64,000 nucleotides of DNA from Muscardinus avellanarius (GCA_963383645.1 OY726560.1:85361093-85425092), one strand, 5' to 3'; shown: positions 51,141-63,061, numbered from the stretch's first letter. Made by a program: numbers and translations. Notes: a model not told the origin generated them from the sequence alone.

Positions 51141-51346
51141 GCCAGGTATGCTGCACACCTTTGATCCCAGTATTTGGGAGGCTGAGAAAGGAAGATCTTA
51201 GGTTCGAGGCCAGCCTCAGCAAATCACCAAGACCCTGTTTCAAAACAACTTTTTAATTTTTTAAAGAGCTTGGAGTGTGGCTCAGAGGTAGAACGCTCCT
51301 GGCTTCAATCCCTGGCACCAAAACTAAACAAAAAACAAAACAAAAA
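51141..51346 (+). mobile_element. B1-ID SINE, type A, 85 bp before the last exon
   Basis: GCCAGGTATGCTGCACACCT, AGGTTCGAGGCCAGCCTCAG, GCTTGGAGTGTGGCTCAGAG, A-rich tail. Imperfect duplication (T/C)TGCTAA(C/T)AA. Confidence 0.9.
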
Positions 51347-51430
51347 ACTGCTAATAAACCATATTTTGTTCTGTGAAGAAATGAACAGTATATAATTTTT
51401 CTTTTTTTTTTTTTTTTTGTTTGTGTTTAG

Positions 51431-51798
51431 CTCCTTGTGCTGTCAGGAATCTTCAGGACTTGGCTCGTATTTACATTCGGCGCACACTTAGAAATTTCAT
51501 AAATGACGAGATGCAGGCCAAGGGGATTTCTCAGAGGGCTCCACCCAAGAGGAAAAGGAAGAGAGTTAAGCAGAGGATTAACACTTATGTTTTTGTGGGT
51601 AATCAGCTGATTCCTCAGCCTCTAGACAGTGAGGAGGATGAGAAAATGGAAGAAGACAGCAAGGAAGAGGAAGAGAAGGATCTCGGGGAGGCCATGAAGC
51701 CAGAGGAGCCCCCACAGAACCTGCTGAGAGAGAAGATCATGAAGCTGCCCTTGCCTGAGTCCCTGAAAGCTTACTTGACATATTTTAGAGACAAATAA
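51431..51798 (+). CDS. PCMTD1: PCMTD1 last coding exon (codons 236-357 and stop)
   Basis: A long T-tract and acceptor GTGTTTAG (51430) precede the exon. The frame runs to TAA at 51796-51798. The exon encodes PPCAVRNLQDLARIYIRRTL (236-255), which fits an Elongin B/C-binding BC box. A basic cluster PPKRKRKRVKQR follows, possibly a nuclear localisation signal, and then an acidic low-complexity run rich in Glu/Asp. The end carries LPLPESLKAYL (341-351), which fits a SOCS-type Cullin-5 box. The two halves of the SOCS-like module are separated by about 85 residues, longer than in a compact SOCS box. This supports a substrate-receptor role in a Cullin-RING ligase, consistent with published PCMTD1-Elongin/Cul5 association. 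The acidic stretch is the part most likely to vary between species. Confidence 0.97.
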
Positions 51799-52650
51799 TC
51801 TGAATCAAGGAGAAAAATGCCTACTGATGATCCCTTTAGTCTTGAAAATGTAGTGCTTTTTAGGAATTAAAAGACAGAATCATTTGCTGTATCAGAATGA
51901 ATCATAGTGGAAAAAATATAACTTGTTTCTGGTAGTACAAAAATTATGTATTCAGTGATTTAAAAAATCTTTTATAAAACCTATTTTTCTTTAAATCTTG
52001 GGAAAATTCTGTTTAAACGCAGTGATTTCAAAGTGGAATGCAACAATAGTTAAGACTTTGTGACCTGTGCATCTTTTTCTGATTCCCTACAGATTTGTAG
52101 TGATGAGGGTTAGATTTAATTTTATATAAGGTTTAAATAATTGTTAAGCTTATATTATCTGATTTGAATTGCAGTTGTGTTCATTTCCTCTCTGGAAACT
52201 TTAATAAGGAAATCAGATACTTTATAGACCTACTTACCTTACTTTTTTTGCAATCACTATTGCTGAGTTTCTGTAGATAAATTCCGGGCAATATATGAGT
52301 GCAATAATACTACATGATATTGAGTAATTTAGCTTTAAAAAGACACAAATTTCATGAAATTTTATAGCCCTGCAACTTTTGCTTTTGAATCTATTGCCAA
52401 AAGACACAGGGAAAATACCTGCTTCTCTCATAGAGATTTTAAGAGCTCAGCGAGTGGATATACTTTAAGTAGAAAGTATGTACAACTCTTAATTTGTATG
52501 GACTTTTTACATTTTCAGTATTTAAAAATGATGAGGTTATCCTAACTCTAGAATATTCAAAGATAGTATATATAGGGTTAATTTTTTTTTCTGGAGTTCA
52601 CTGTATTAAGTATTTAATTAAAAAATAAAAACCATTGTCCTGTCTGAATG
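51799..52650 (+). other. PCMTD1: PCMTD1 3' untranslated region (proximal form)
   Basis: The region after the stop is AT-rich, free of SINEs and without an open frame of note. It contains several TTTTATA/TTTAAAT blocks and TAATTTAT-like AU-rich stretches that could affect mRNA stability. The end is placed about 20 nt after AATAAA at 52624. More AATAAA copies at 54010, 54460, 54494 and 54773 leave room for longer 3' UTRs, although an ID SINE lies at 53376-53466. Confidence 0.65.
52624..52629 (+). terminator. candidate polyadenylation signal AATAAA
   Basis: This is the first canonical AATAAA after the PCMTD1 stop codon, about 0.83 kb downstream of it. TG-rich sequence (TGTCCTGTCTGAATG) follows within 30 nt, as expected of a downstream element. 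3'-end reads would be needed to exclude use of the later signals. Confidence 0.55.
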
Positions 52651-53375
52651 ATAATGTAAAGAGCAAGTGAATCTTTAAGCAGGAGCCACTGCCACTCTGT
52701 CCAGGGCTCCACCAGGTGGCCAGGCCAGAGTGGGTGTGGTTCGCTGATGTATTTCAGCCAATGGACTGTTCATTTATCTGGTGTTTATGTTTGACAAAGT
52801 AGGCTAAGCATACCCATATGCTCTGGGTCTTTCTTGTATAAGAAATAGTCACAGAAACTCTATGTAGACACCTTGTAATGTTGAAAATCTGGTTCAGAAT
52901 CACAGCATGTAATCTTTGAGACCTACAGCATATTCACTTAACCTCCCATATCTCTTAATGTTTCTTTGAAATTACGGTTTTCCTTTTTTTTTTTTTCTTC
53001 TTAATGTTAAGTACTTAAGCTAATGTTACATATTTAAGCTACATAGCCTATCAGTGATAAAACAGGTAGTAAATGCCATAAATCTTTTTTCTCCTAGTAA
53101 GGCCTGGAAATAGCCATTCCTTGTTAAAGTATACAGTGTAAAATCTTTACTACTTAGTGTTATATGGATTATATATTTTTGAAGGGAAATATTTACTACC
53201 ACCAGCATCATGGTTAGAGTAGCTTCTCAAATTTGCTTAAGGAAATGTAATTATTGTATCTGTTTACTAAGATTATTATTTATTATTTACTAAGATATTA
53301 TCTCCTTACTAAGATTTTAAGAACATTGTTTCAAAAATCTCAGCTCTAGTAATTTCACACATCTAAAATAATGTT

Positions 53376-53466
53376 TGGGGCTGGGGAAGTAGCTAAATGG
53401 CAGAGCACTTGTCTAGCATGCACAGGCCCAGTGTCAATTCCTATACCCGTAAAAGAAAAAAACACC
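53376..53466 (+). mobile_element. free ID element
   Basis: GGGGCTGGGGAAGTAGCTAA, GAGCACTTGTCTAGCATGCA, GTGTCAATTCCTATACCC, A tail. Confidence 0.85.
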
Positions 53467-54254
53467 CCAGAAAACAATTACTTGAAATAGTCTAGGCATG
53501 AAATTGTTCTAAATAATTGAGGATACTTTATTAATGTGAAAGATAGTTTTTTGGAAGATTTTTGCTTTACACCATGGCTTGGGGATAGAGTTAGGATGTC
53601 TACAATTTTTCTTAAACTATTATTAAGAAATGCCCAATCTATTTCTAAGAAAGAAAAATGTCAATTTCACACTTTATCACACTGTTATCACTTAGAAATG
53701 TTCATAGGATCTTGAATTGTTTCAGAAGTTTATTCTTGACTTCTGGTACCCACATAATTTTATCCAGAAACCTTGGGGAGAGTTTTCATCATGTCTACCT
53801 TCCTACTCCTATTTTTTGTTGTTGTTGTTGGAGCTGGTGTTCATATAAGTAAAAATCCATACTGTTCTTCACCGATGATCTTACTGTTTAGAAGGGCTTT
53901 TGTTAAGGTTTATTTGAAGATTGATACTTTGATGTTCTCATTCTTTTTAACTTGGCAAAGTGTACAGTTTTCATGATCACTGTGAATTTTTTGTCATTGA
54001 AGTATTTTAAATAAATAAAAAGGTAGAAATAGTAAAGATGAAAATTCAAGTGAAAGCCTTCTTATATATTAATGTAGATATATTGGAACAAATCTGTTTT
54101 GGGTTTGGGTTTGTTTTTTAATGAATTTATGTTTGAGTATGGAGAATTATGTTTTATAGGTAGAAATACAGTAGATAAAGATGTGAAGAGGTATAAGTGA
54201 AAATGATGGGGAATATCAACATGGAATATTATAGACAAAAAATATTAGGATCAT

Positions 54255-54372
54255 CAAACCTGGGCCTTCTGTTTTGTAGACAGGACAGTGGGCTTTGAGT
54301 GACGGAATGTTTTGTCTAAGTCACAGCTAGTTGGAGATAGATCCTGAAATAGCACCCAGCCTCAAACAAACC
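54255..54372 (+). mobile_element. MIR fragment
   Basis: TTTGTAGACAGGACAGTGGG...GTCTAAGTCACAGCTAGTTGGAGATAGATCCTGAA follows the MIR 3' half. Confidence 0.6.
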
Positions 54373-55100
54373 TCAAGAATCTGCCAACAACACTGCAGCT
54401 ATTAAGAAGAAAATTTAAATCTGCACTGTTTATTGGTTGAAATACTTGGTTGTAGTATTAATAAAATATTAAAAGAGCGTACATGTTGGTTACAATAAAA
54501 TAGGAAGGTATGTTGATTTCTAGTTTGAGATTATAAAAGTGAAGCAAAGCCTGTTAAATCATTGGAAGACTTGGAAAGTCATTTTAAATAAACAGTGAAA
54601 TATAATTAAGCACCATACTTCAGTGGCCTGGCCTTTTTTTTTTTTATTTTGAAATTTAGAAAGTCTTAATACACCTGTGGAAGCTGGTGGAATTAATAGT
54701 TTGTAGTTGTCACTGTGTGGATATCTCTTTTGATTCTCTCCAGCTCTGGAGGGTAGAGTTAATTTTTTTTATAATAAAACAGATAAGAAGGATATTTATG
54801 GAATGTATGTAAAGTACAAGGAATAATAATTCAGTGTAGGTTCACATGGATTCCAACTGTTAGTTTTAATTACTAATATTACCATCGCCTGTGTGCCCTT
54901 CCCAATCTCATTCTGTCCTTAAACAATTACAGGGTAAATACTTAGTGTGACCTTGAGTTTTCTTTTCACATTGCTGTATTTGTGCAATCCATCTATTACT
55001 TGGTTCCCCTGCAGCTCTTGAGTTCACTGCACATTACTCTTTTGAGATTATGTTGTATACAGTTATGTTCAAAGTTCACAATCTCAGTTCTCAGGGACAT

Positions 55101-55126
55101 TTTTTTTTTTTTTTTTTTTTTTTTTG
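55101..55126. repeat. T25 homopolymer
   Basis: A run of about 25 T with no SINE beside it; it may be the tail of a lost minus-strand retroelement. Confidence 0.85.
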
Positions 55127-55206
55127 GTCCCTGCAAATAGTTTGTATTGTGGACAGTCTTTTGTTTCCTGGCTGTATGTGTGCAAACTTTCTTAGGGTGT
55201 GTTTTA

Positions 55207-55560
55207 TCCCACTTTTCCATCACTGACTAAAATACCTGGTATGAACAACATAAAGGAGGAAAAGCTTACATAGGCTCACAGGTGCAGAGATCAGTCCACA
55301 GCTGGCCAGTTCCAAGGCAGACTCATGCAGGTGTGGTAGAAGAAAATTGACCTCATCTCATGACCTTTCTGCTTCTGTTGAAAACAGAAAGTGAGACAGG
55401 AAGCAACCAGGGACAGATAACAGTCCCCAAGGCCTCACCACTGGTGACCTACCTCCTCCATCCATACCCCACCTGCCTAAATTACCACCCAGTAAATCCA
55501 TTCAAGTTATTTCTGCTTATCTTTTGACGAGATTAGAGCCACAATTTAATCATTTAATCT
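55207..55560 (+). mobile_element. old retroelement fragment related in pattern to 38384-38795
   Basis: ACTAAAATACCTGGTATGAA...AGGCTCACAGGTGCAGAGAT...CAAGGCCTCACCACTGGTGA...GAGCCACAATTTAAT. The family is not certain; the order of landmarks (AATACCTG, GGCTCACAG, late CCTC-rich part) parallels the earlier copy. Confidence 0.4.
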
Positions 55561-55621
55561 CTGAACATTTGCACTGCCAATGCATGAGCTTCTCCAGCTG
55601 ACATTTCTGTATTCAGGCTAT

Positions 55622-55700
55622 CATATATGCATATATATATCATATATATCATATATGTGCATATATTATATATATGCATATATCATATCATATATGCAAA
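55622..55700. repeat. AT-rich ATATATCAT repeat
   Basis: CATATATGCATATATATATC and variants repeated over about 75 bp; strongly self-complementary. Confidence 0.85.
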
Positions 55701-55864
55701 ATTGCCAGGTGATGGGATATACTTACATTCATCTTTAGTTATGATAGAATATACTTGCATTCATCTTTACTTAGATGATACAAATTTGCTTTCCAAAATA
55801 GTGCAGAATATGTGTTGTAGCAGTGTTTATATTTTTTAATTATCTCACAATTACCCACACATAC

Positions 55865-56020
55865 TTCAGTGATTTTTGCCTGTTTGGTGGTAGTACTTTT
55901 TGAAGTCTGGGTGTTAATCCATTGTCAGCCCTAAGATATTTTTCTCAATTGTGGTCTCTTTTTTCCTCAGTTTATGGTTTCTGGTATGCTTTCTTTTGAT
56001 GAATTGGCATTTTTCCATTA
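55865..56020 (-). mobile_element. old L1 shred
   Basis: TGAAGTCTGGGTGTTAATCCATTGTCAG...TTCTCAATTGTGGTCTC resembles reversed L1 ORF2 text. 56588-56720 may continue it (CTGGAATTGATCTTTACATC...AATGGTCCAGCTTTATTTC). Confidence 0.5.
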
Positions 56021-56024
56021 AAAA

Positions 56025-56585
56025 ATTAAGATAAATAAGAAAATGATTTATTCTGAGCTAAATATGAGTGACCATGCTCAGGAACATGGATTCAGATTAC
56101 CTTGAGTGACACATTTCACTTTAGAATAAATTACATGAACTTTTATAGTCACAGAACAAAAGAAAAATCATTACATTTAAGAACTACTTTAGTTGGAATG
56201 TAGGTAGGACAGGGAACCCTCTGAGGTCTCAGGTGTTACAGATGTTGCTGGAGGCAAGGGGTCCGCTGAGTTTCCTGATCCATTCTAAGAAGTTTGCAGG
56301 GTAGCCAAGAGAATGGCAGACTTGATACAAATGTTGAAGAGAATACTTCTGGAAGTCTGATTGCCCGGGGTAGTTTGGCTTTTGACCTGCACCTTGTAGC
56401 TTAACTGTCTAGGTTCTGCTCAGCCAAGGTCAGCAGTCTGCACTATCTTTAGTGTAGATGTAATTTCTTCAAAAAACATCAGTTCCTTCTGTTGATATTT
56501 TTAGTTTTGATTTTCTAATTCATCTTATTCAAAGGTCATGAAAACATCAGCCGATGCTTTGCTTACAGGAGTTCTATGAGACTTG
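56025..56585. mobile_element. possible LTR-like insertion between two L1 shreds
   Basis: The segment starting TTTATTCTGAGCTAAATATG is not L1-like and separates two pieces that could be one L1. I cannot name the family. Confidence 0.25.
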
Positions 56586-56844
56586 CCTTTCACATTTTAA
56601 TCCTTACTATACCTGGAATTGATCTTTACATCTCTTGAGAAATAATGGTCCAGCTTTATTTCTTTTCTTCTTTTATTTTTTTTTTACTTTGTTGATCAGT
56701 TGCTTCAGGATTTTTTTTAAGTCTTGTTTCCTTCTCTGATCTGCGGTGTTGTGTCATAAATTAAGTTTTTATATAGTTGTGTTCTGTGTTTAAGTTACTT
56801 TTTATTTTATGAGTCAGTTTATGTATCTTGTTTATTTATTTATT

Positions 56845-57058
56845 TGTTTATTTCTCTTGTGTATGTTATACTGGGGCTTGAGCCCAGAGTCATTCTATCT
56901 TTGAGCTATACCCCTAGCCCAGTTTATTTTCTATTTGGAAACAGGGTCTGTAGGTTGATGAGAATCTCACTGCTTGCTGAGGCTGTCCTCAGTCTTCTGA
57001 TCCTCCTATCTCAGCCTCTCAAATAGTGGGATTACAGGTGTCCACCATAATACCTGGC
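56845..57058 (-). mobile_element. B1-ID SINE, type A
   Basis: (TTTA)n tail, ATACTGGGGCTTGAGCCCAG, CTATACCCCTAGCCC, ending ATAATACCTGGC. Confidence 0.85.
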
Positions 57059-60000
57059 TTCAAGGCTTCAATTTATGTTCCTTTAATATTAAAATTACTT
57101 CATCAACCAAGGTAAATCCTTCAATTTATATTCCAGGCATTTCATGGCAAATCTTTTTATGTTTTAAGATGAATTACTAGTTTATTAAAAATTACAATGG
57201 AGGAAAACACAAACACTAGAACACAGTTTGATCACTTCTTATCTGCTAAGTAGATTTTTAATATCCAGTAGTTATCGGGACTGTGAAAATAAAGGTAGTT
57301 TTTTTTTTTTTTTAAAGGAAAAGCCAATAAAGCCAATACAATCCAAAACAAAAAGCTTGCAGAGATAACATTTGGGTTATCTCCTTTTCTATCCTAAGTA
57401 TAAAAGACTTGCAGTACCCACATTTTGTTGAAAATAGAGTGCCTGACTGCACTGGGTTTTCTCAGAATTGTCTTCTCATTGTTCTTTTTAAGTTTTTCTT
57501 TTAATTGGTGAATCATAGTCATACATCTTAATGGGATACAAAATGATAGGGGCATACATGCACAAATCACTCATTTAGCCCTTCTCCAATTCCCACCCCA
57601 TTTATTACCCCCTCCCTCCTTTTCATGATTGCGTTAGTAATTGACCTTGATGTGTTTGTGAATGTAAATCATGTACATTAGGGAATTTCCCTCTTTGCCC
57701 CTCCCATCACCCTTAGTAAGGTCACCTTATTTTATTTTCTATGCTTTCTCCTTTGTCTAGAGTTCCTCCTATGACCCATTTTCTCCCTAGCTTTCTTCTA
57801 TTAGGGAGAACATCCAATTTTGTACTTTTTGTGACTGACTAATCTCATTTAGCATAATGTTCTCTGGTTCCACTCATTTCCCTGAAAATTACATAATTTT
57901 GTTCTTTATGGTTGAGTAAAACTCCATTGTGTACATATCCCATAGTTTTATAATCCATTCATCTGTTGATGGACATTTTGGCTGGTTCCATAATTTGGCA
58001 ATTGTGAATTGTGTGGCTAGAGACATAGATATGCCTGCATTAGGTAGTTTATTTTCCTTCTTTTCGGGGGTAGATACCCAGAAGTGGTATTGCCAGATGG
58101 GTTCAATTCCATTCTTCTTAGCATCCTCCATACTGTTTCCTAAAGTGGTTTCACTAATTTGCAATCCCACCAGCAATGTATTAAGAGTTCCCGCTTTTCT
58201 ATACCCTCGCCAATATATGTAGTTGTTTGTATTTTTAATGAATACCATTATATTTAGAGTTAGGTGAACTCTCAGGGTAGTTTTGATTTGCATCTCTCTG
58301 ATTGCTAATGATGTAGAACAATTTTTTCATGCATTTATTGGCCATTTGTACTTCTTTTGTGGAGTGTCTATTTAGTTTACTTGTCCATTTTTTATTGGGT
58401 TATTTTTTTCTTTTAGCAGTGAGTTCCTTGATTTCTATGTATATTCTAGATATTAGTCCTCTATTGGAGGAGTATTTTGAAAAAGTTTTCTCCCATTCTT
58501 TTGGCTCTCTGTTGAGGTTCTTGATAGTTTCCTTTGCTGCACAGAAGCTCTTCAGTTTAATGCATTCCCACATATTCATCCTCCTTTTTATTTCTTTTGC
58601 CTTTGGGTTCTTTCTGTTGAGAAAGCTTTTACCTGTGCCTGTTGAAGTTTGGACCAATGCCCTCTTCAAGGAGCTGCATGGTCTCTGGTCTGATTTCTAA
58701 GCCTTTGATCCATCTTGAATTGACTCCTGTACAAAGTGAAAAACTGGGGTTTATTTCCATTTCTCTGCATATGGTTAACTAGTTTTGCCAACACCATTTG
58801 TTGAACAGGCTGTCTATTTTCCCCTGTATGCTTTTGGCTTGTTTGTCAAAAATCAGTTGGCTGTAAGTTTGCGGAATTGTTTCTGAGTTTCCTAACCTGC
58901 TCTATTTATCTGTGTGTCTGTTTTTGTGCCAGTACCATGCTGTTCTTATTATATGACTTTGTAGTATAGCTTGAAGTCAGGTATTGTGATGTCTCCTGCA
59001 TGGTTCTCATTGCTGAGAACTACTTTGGCTATTCTGGTTTTTGTTGTTGTTGTTGTTGTTGTTGTACCAAATGAATTTAAGGACTAATTTTTTCTATGTC
59101 TGTGAGCAATGACCTTGGTAATTTAATGTGTATTGTATTGAATCTGTAGAACACTTTTACCAGAATGGCCATTTAGAGGATATTTATTCTTCCTATTTAA
59201 GAGCATGGAAGATCTTTCCATCTCCTAAGGTCTTTGATTTTTTATTTTTTGGATGTTTTATAATTTTCTGGTAGAGGTGTTTTACTTCCTTGGTTATGTT
59301 TATTGCTATGTCTTTTATTTTTTTGTGTGGGATATTGTGAATGGAATTGTTTTATGGATTTCTTTTTCAGTGAATTTATGGTTGGCATACTGGAAAGCTT
59401 CTGATTTTTTTAGGATTTATTTTGTATTCAAACACTTTGCTGAATTTGTTGAACAATTCTATAAGCCTTTTTGGTTGAGTTTGTTGGGTCTTCTAAGTAT
59501 AGTATTATGTTATCTGAAAATAGGGTTCGTTTTAGTTCTTTTTTCTATTTGTACTTTGATTTCCTTCTCTTGCCTTATTGCTCTGGTCAGAGTCTCAAGT
59601 ACTGACTTGGAAAAAAAAGTGGTTATAATGGACATCCTTGTCTCGTTTCTATTTAAGGGGAACTCTTGAAATTTTCTGCCTTTTAATATGATATTTTCTG
59701 AGCATATTGCATATTGCCTTCATGATGTTGAGGTATGTTCCTTCTATTCCGATTATCTGCAGTGCTTTTTATCATGAATGGGTGTTGGATTTTGAAGAAT
59801 GCTTTTTAAGGGTCTCTTGAAATGGTCATGTGATTTTTGTCTTTGATTCTATTTATGTGGTGAATTACATGGGCTGTTTGAACAAGGCTTGCATCCCTGG
59901 GATGAACTCTCATGGTCATGGTGTATGATGTATGATGTTCTTGATGTGGTTTTGAATGTATATTGCTAGTATGTAGCAATTTTGTGTCTAAGTTCATCAA

Positions 60001-61090
60001 CAATATAGACCTATAGTTTTGTTTTCTTGAGCTGTCTTTAATTTTAGTATTAGTGTGATGTTGGCTTCATATAATATATTTGGGAGAGTTCCATTTCTTT
60101 CTATTTCATGGAGTATTGGGATTAGCTCTTCTATAAAGGTTTTATAAAGTTCATTTGTGAAACCATTTGGTCCTGGGCTTTTGTTTGATGATAGGCTCTT
60201 TATTGCTGCATTAATCTGTTTGATCACTATTTGTCAGGTTAAATTTTCTGTATCTTCTTGACTCAATTAGGAATGTTTGTCAATTTCTTCTAGATTTTCA
60301 ATTTTTTTGGAGTGTGGTTTTTTCAAGTACATTCTAATTATCCTTTGGATTTCCATACTGTTGAAGGTAATATCTTCTTTTTTTTAATCTCTTGATTAGA
60401 TAGGTTAGTGGTTTATCTATCTTGTTTATTTTTTCAAGAAACCGGCTTTTGGGTTTGTTGATTTTCTGTATTTTTTTTTTTTTCTCTACTGCACTGATTT
60501 CTGGTCGGATTTTGATATCCTGTCTTCTGCTAGCTTTTGGAGTTAAACTGCTTCTGTTTTTCAAGGGCTTTGAGGTGTGTCATTAGGATATTTGGTAACT
60601 TTTAGTTCTTCTTATGTGAGCACTTAGTGCTATGAATTTTTCTTTTAATATTGCCTTCAAGATGTCCCAGAGATTTTTGATATATTGTGTCTCTATTTTT
60701 GTTTATTTTTAGGAATCTCTTAATTTCTTCTTTTACTTCTTCTATGACCCATTTCTCATTCAGCAGTGTGATCTTCAGTCTTCATGTGTTTATATGGTTA
60801 CTCTTGTTCTTCTTATAGTTGATTTCTAGTTTTAGTCCATTGTGGTCTGAAAAGATACAGGGAAATATGTCATATTTTTTTAATTTGCTAGTGCTCACTT
60901 TGTGGCCCAGGCTGTTATCCATTTTGCAGAAATTTCTGTGGGCAGCTGAGAAAAAGTCAGCTGTAGTTGGGTAGAATATTCTTTATATGTCTAATAGGTT
61001 CTATTTAGTGTATGGTGTTCTTTAGGTCTGAGGAATCTTTATTGATCTTTTGTCTAAAAGATCAGTCCATTGGTTTTAGAGGTGTGTTGA

Positions 61091-61188
61091 AGTCTCCCAG
61101 TATTACTGTATTGGAATCTATGTGTGACTTGAGTGTTACAGTCTCTCAGTATTATTGTATTGGGATCTATATGTGACTTAATGTCACA
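61091..61188. repeat. 49-bp tandem duplication inside the L1
   Basis: AGTCTCCCAGTATTACTGTA and its following bases recur from 61140 with about six changes. The divergence shows an old duplication. Confidence 0.85.
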
Positions 61189-61513
61189 AAGAGTTTATTT
61201 TTGAAAGTGGCTATGCCCATGTTTAGGGGATAAATGTTGACCTTCATTAAAGCAAAACACTTGTTATATTGTTCATTTTACAAGTAAAAAATGACCTGCT
61301 TTGTCTCTTCTGCTAAGTTTAGGCTTGAAGTCTAATTTGTTGGATATCATATATCATAATTGCCACTCCTGCTTGTCTTTGAGTTCTGTTGGTGTGGATT
61401 ACCTTGCTCCAGCCCTTTATCTTTAGTTTGTGACTATCTTTATTTGTAAGGTGTGTTTCTTGCAGACAGCATATAGATGGATTTTGGTTTTTAATATATT
61501 TTGCCACCTCATG

Positions 61514-61515
61514 TC

Positions 61516-61583
<68 letters not shown>

Positions 61584-61585
61584 TC
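61514..61585. repeat. (TTTC)n microsatellite at a SINE tail
   Basis: About 18 CTTT units lying between L1 sequence and the ID end of a SINE. Confidence 0.95.
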
Positions 61586-61642
61586 ACAGTACTGGGCATG
61601 GAACCCAGGGGTATTCTACCTCTGAGCTACACCCCTAGTTCT
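61586..61642 (-). mobile_element. B1-ID SINE, type A, ID half (host of nested SINE)
   Basis: CACAGTACTGGGCATGGAAC through CTACACCCCTAGTTCT; interrupted at the T-rich linker. The host SINE itself sits in the L1. Confidence 0.95.
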
Positions 61643-61849
61643 TTTTCTTTTCTTTTTTTTTTTTTCTTTTGTGGTACTGGGGTTCCTGGAAGCCCTTCTA
61701 CCTCCGGGCTACACTCCCAGACCTATTTTATATTTTTATTTGGAATCAGGGTCTCTTAAGCCAGCACGGCTGGCTTCGAACCTGCTCAATCCTCCTGTCT
61801 TCGCCTCCCAAGCGCAGGGATTACAAGCATGCACCACCACGCCTGGCTT
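61643..61849 (-). mobile_element. nested B1-ID SINE, type B, with perfect 15-bp target duplication
   Basis: TACACCCCTAGTTCT at 61628-61642 and 61850-61864. GGGTTCCTGGAAGCCCTTCT, CTTAAGCCAGCACGGCTGGC. Confidence 0.97.
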
Positions 61850-61864
61850 TACACCCCTAGTTCT

Positions 61865-62005
61865 ATTTTTTATTTTTTATTTTGAAATAGGGTCTCACAA
61901 GTTGCAAAGGGCCTAACTAAATAGCTGAAGCTCTCTTGGAACTGTGATCCTCCTGTCTCAGCCTCCCAAATATTGGGATTACAAGTGTCTACCATCATGC
62001 CTGGC
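61865..62005 (-). mobile_element. B1-ID SINE, type A, B1 half (host of nested SINE)
   Basis: TATTTTGAAATAGGGTCTCA to ATCATGCCTGGC completes the copy begun at 61586; ATGTCT(C/T)TTT flanks the whole composite in the L1. Confidence 0.95.
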
Positions 62006-62848
62006 TTAATTTATGTCTTTTTAATGGGGCATTGAGACCATTTATATTCAGCATGACTATTGAGAGATGATTTTAAATTTCTAACATTTTGGGTTTTTTG
62101 TTTGAGGTAGTTTTTTTTTTCTTTGTTTAGATATTTGTTTGATAAAAATTATTGTTTCTCTGGTTCTGGCCTTTATTAATTATTCTTTGTAATTAATCTC
62201 TGAGTATTTTCTGTAGTGCTGGTTGAGAAGACTAATTATTTCAGCTTCTGCTTGTCATGGAAAGTTTTTATTTTCTCATCAAATTTGAGGTTTTTGCTAG
62301 GTAGGAAATTTGGGGCTCCAAATTGTTTTCTATCAGAGTTTGGAATATGTTGTTACTCCAGGCCCTCTTGGCTTTCATGACTTGGTTTGGAAAGTCTGAA
62401 GTAATTCTTACTGGTTTGCCTCTAAAAGTCATTTGGTCTTACTTTTTTTGCATTCAGGATTCTCTCCTTGGCCTCTATTTTAGTCAGTTTTACTTAGGTA
62501 GTATGGTGAATCTTTCCTCTGATCTTGTCTAAAGGAAGTTGTATATGTTTCCTGTACTTGTATATCGACCTCTTTTTCTATGTTTGGTAATTTTTTGATA
62601 TTATTTTTTTGAAAAAATTGTTGATTCTTTTGGTTTCAGCTTCTATTCTTTTTTCTATGCCTAGTATTCTTAGGTTAGCTCTTGTAAAATTGACCAATAT
62701 CTCTTCAATGTCCAATTTATGCTGTTCAGTTGCTTTTTTTTCTAAGTTTTATATGCATTCATTTGTGGAGTGGTCATCTTCTAAGAGTTATATTCTATTT
62801 TCCACGTGGTCTAGGCTACTATTTATATTTATTATTGATGACTTTATT

Positions 62849-63061
62849 TTTGTGTGTGTGTGTGGTGCTGGGGGTTGAACCCAGGGGCTTTTCTACCTCC
62901 GGGGTATACTTACAGACCTATTTTATACTTTATTTGGAAACAGGGTCTCACTAAGTTACTGTGATCCTCACCATGTAGCTAACGTTGGCTTCGAACCTGT
63001 GCAATCCTCCTGTCTCAGCCTCCCAAGCACAGGAATTACAAATGTGTACCACCATGCCTGG
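62849..63061 (-). mobile_element. B1-ID SINE, A/B intermediate, in the L1
   Basis: (GT)7 tail, GGTGCTGGGGGTTGAACCCA (type A box) with CTACCTCCGGGGTATACTTACAGACC and TTTGGAAACAG (type B features), ending CACCATGCCTGGC. Confidence 0.9.

Larger units (their letters stand above)
42771..51430 (+). other. PCMTD1: intron 5 of PCMTD1
   Basis: An 8.7-kb intron. Unique blocks 43380-44430 and 45245-46280 are moderately GC-rich, and part may be ancient repeat. 47830-49430 and 49990-51120 have no recognised family. An acceptor-like TTTCTGTTTCAG at 50061-50072 has no convincing partner donor. Confidence 0.9.
52651..57485 (+). other. 3' flank of PCMTD1
   Basis: Mostly AT-rich unique sequence with an ID element, a MIR, an L1-related or other retroelement fragment near 55210-55560, an AT repeat at 55622-55700, old L1 shreds and one SINE at 56850-57058. 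No coding exon of another gene is recognisable on either strand. Confidence 0.5.
57889..62035 (-). pseudogene. L1 ORF2 (endonuclease and reverse transcriptase), broken
   Basis: 61319-61507 gives the endonuclease piece (ICCLQETHLTNKDSHKLKIK). 59997-60227 gives the start of the reverse transcriptase (SSNKSPGPNGFTNELYKTF). 57889-58293 gives the C-terminus (CPSTDEWIIKLWDMYTMEFYS). Stops and frameshifts separate these pieces; a 49-bp tandem duplication sits at 61091-61188 and two SINEs interrupt the N-terminal part. Confidence 0.9.

Noticed and set aside
59253..59669. A 138-codon hydrophobic + strand frame resembling a membrane protein
   Set aside because: It is the antisense of L1 ORF2; A-rich L1 coding sequence read backwards gives Phe/Leu/Val-rich frames.
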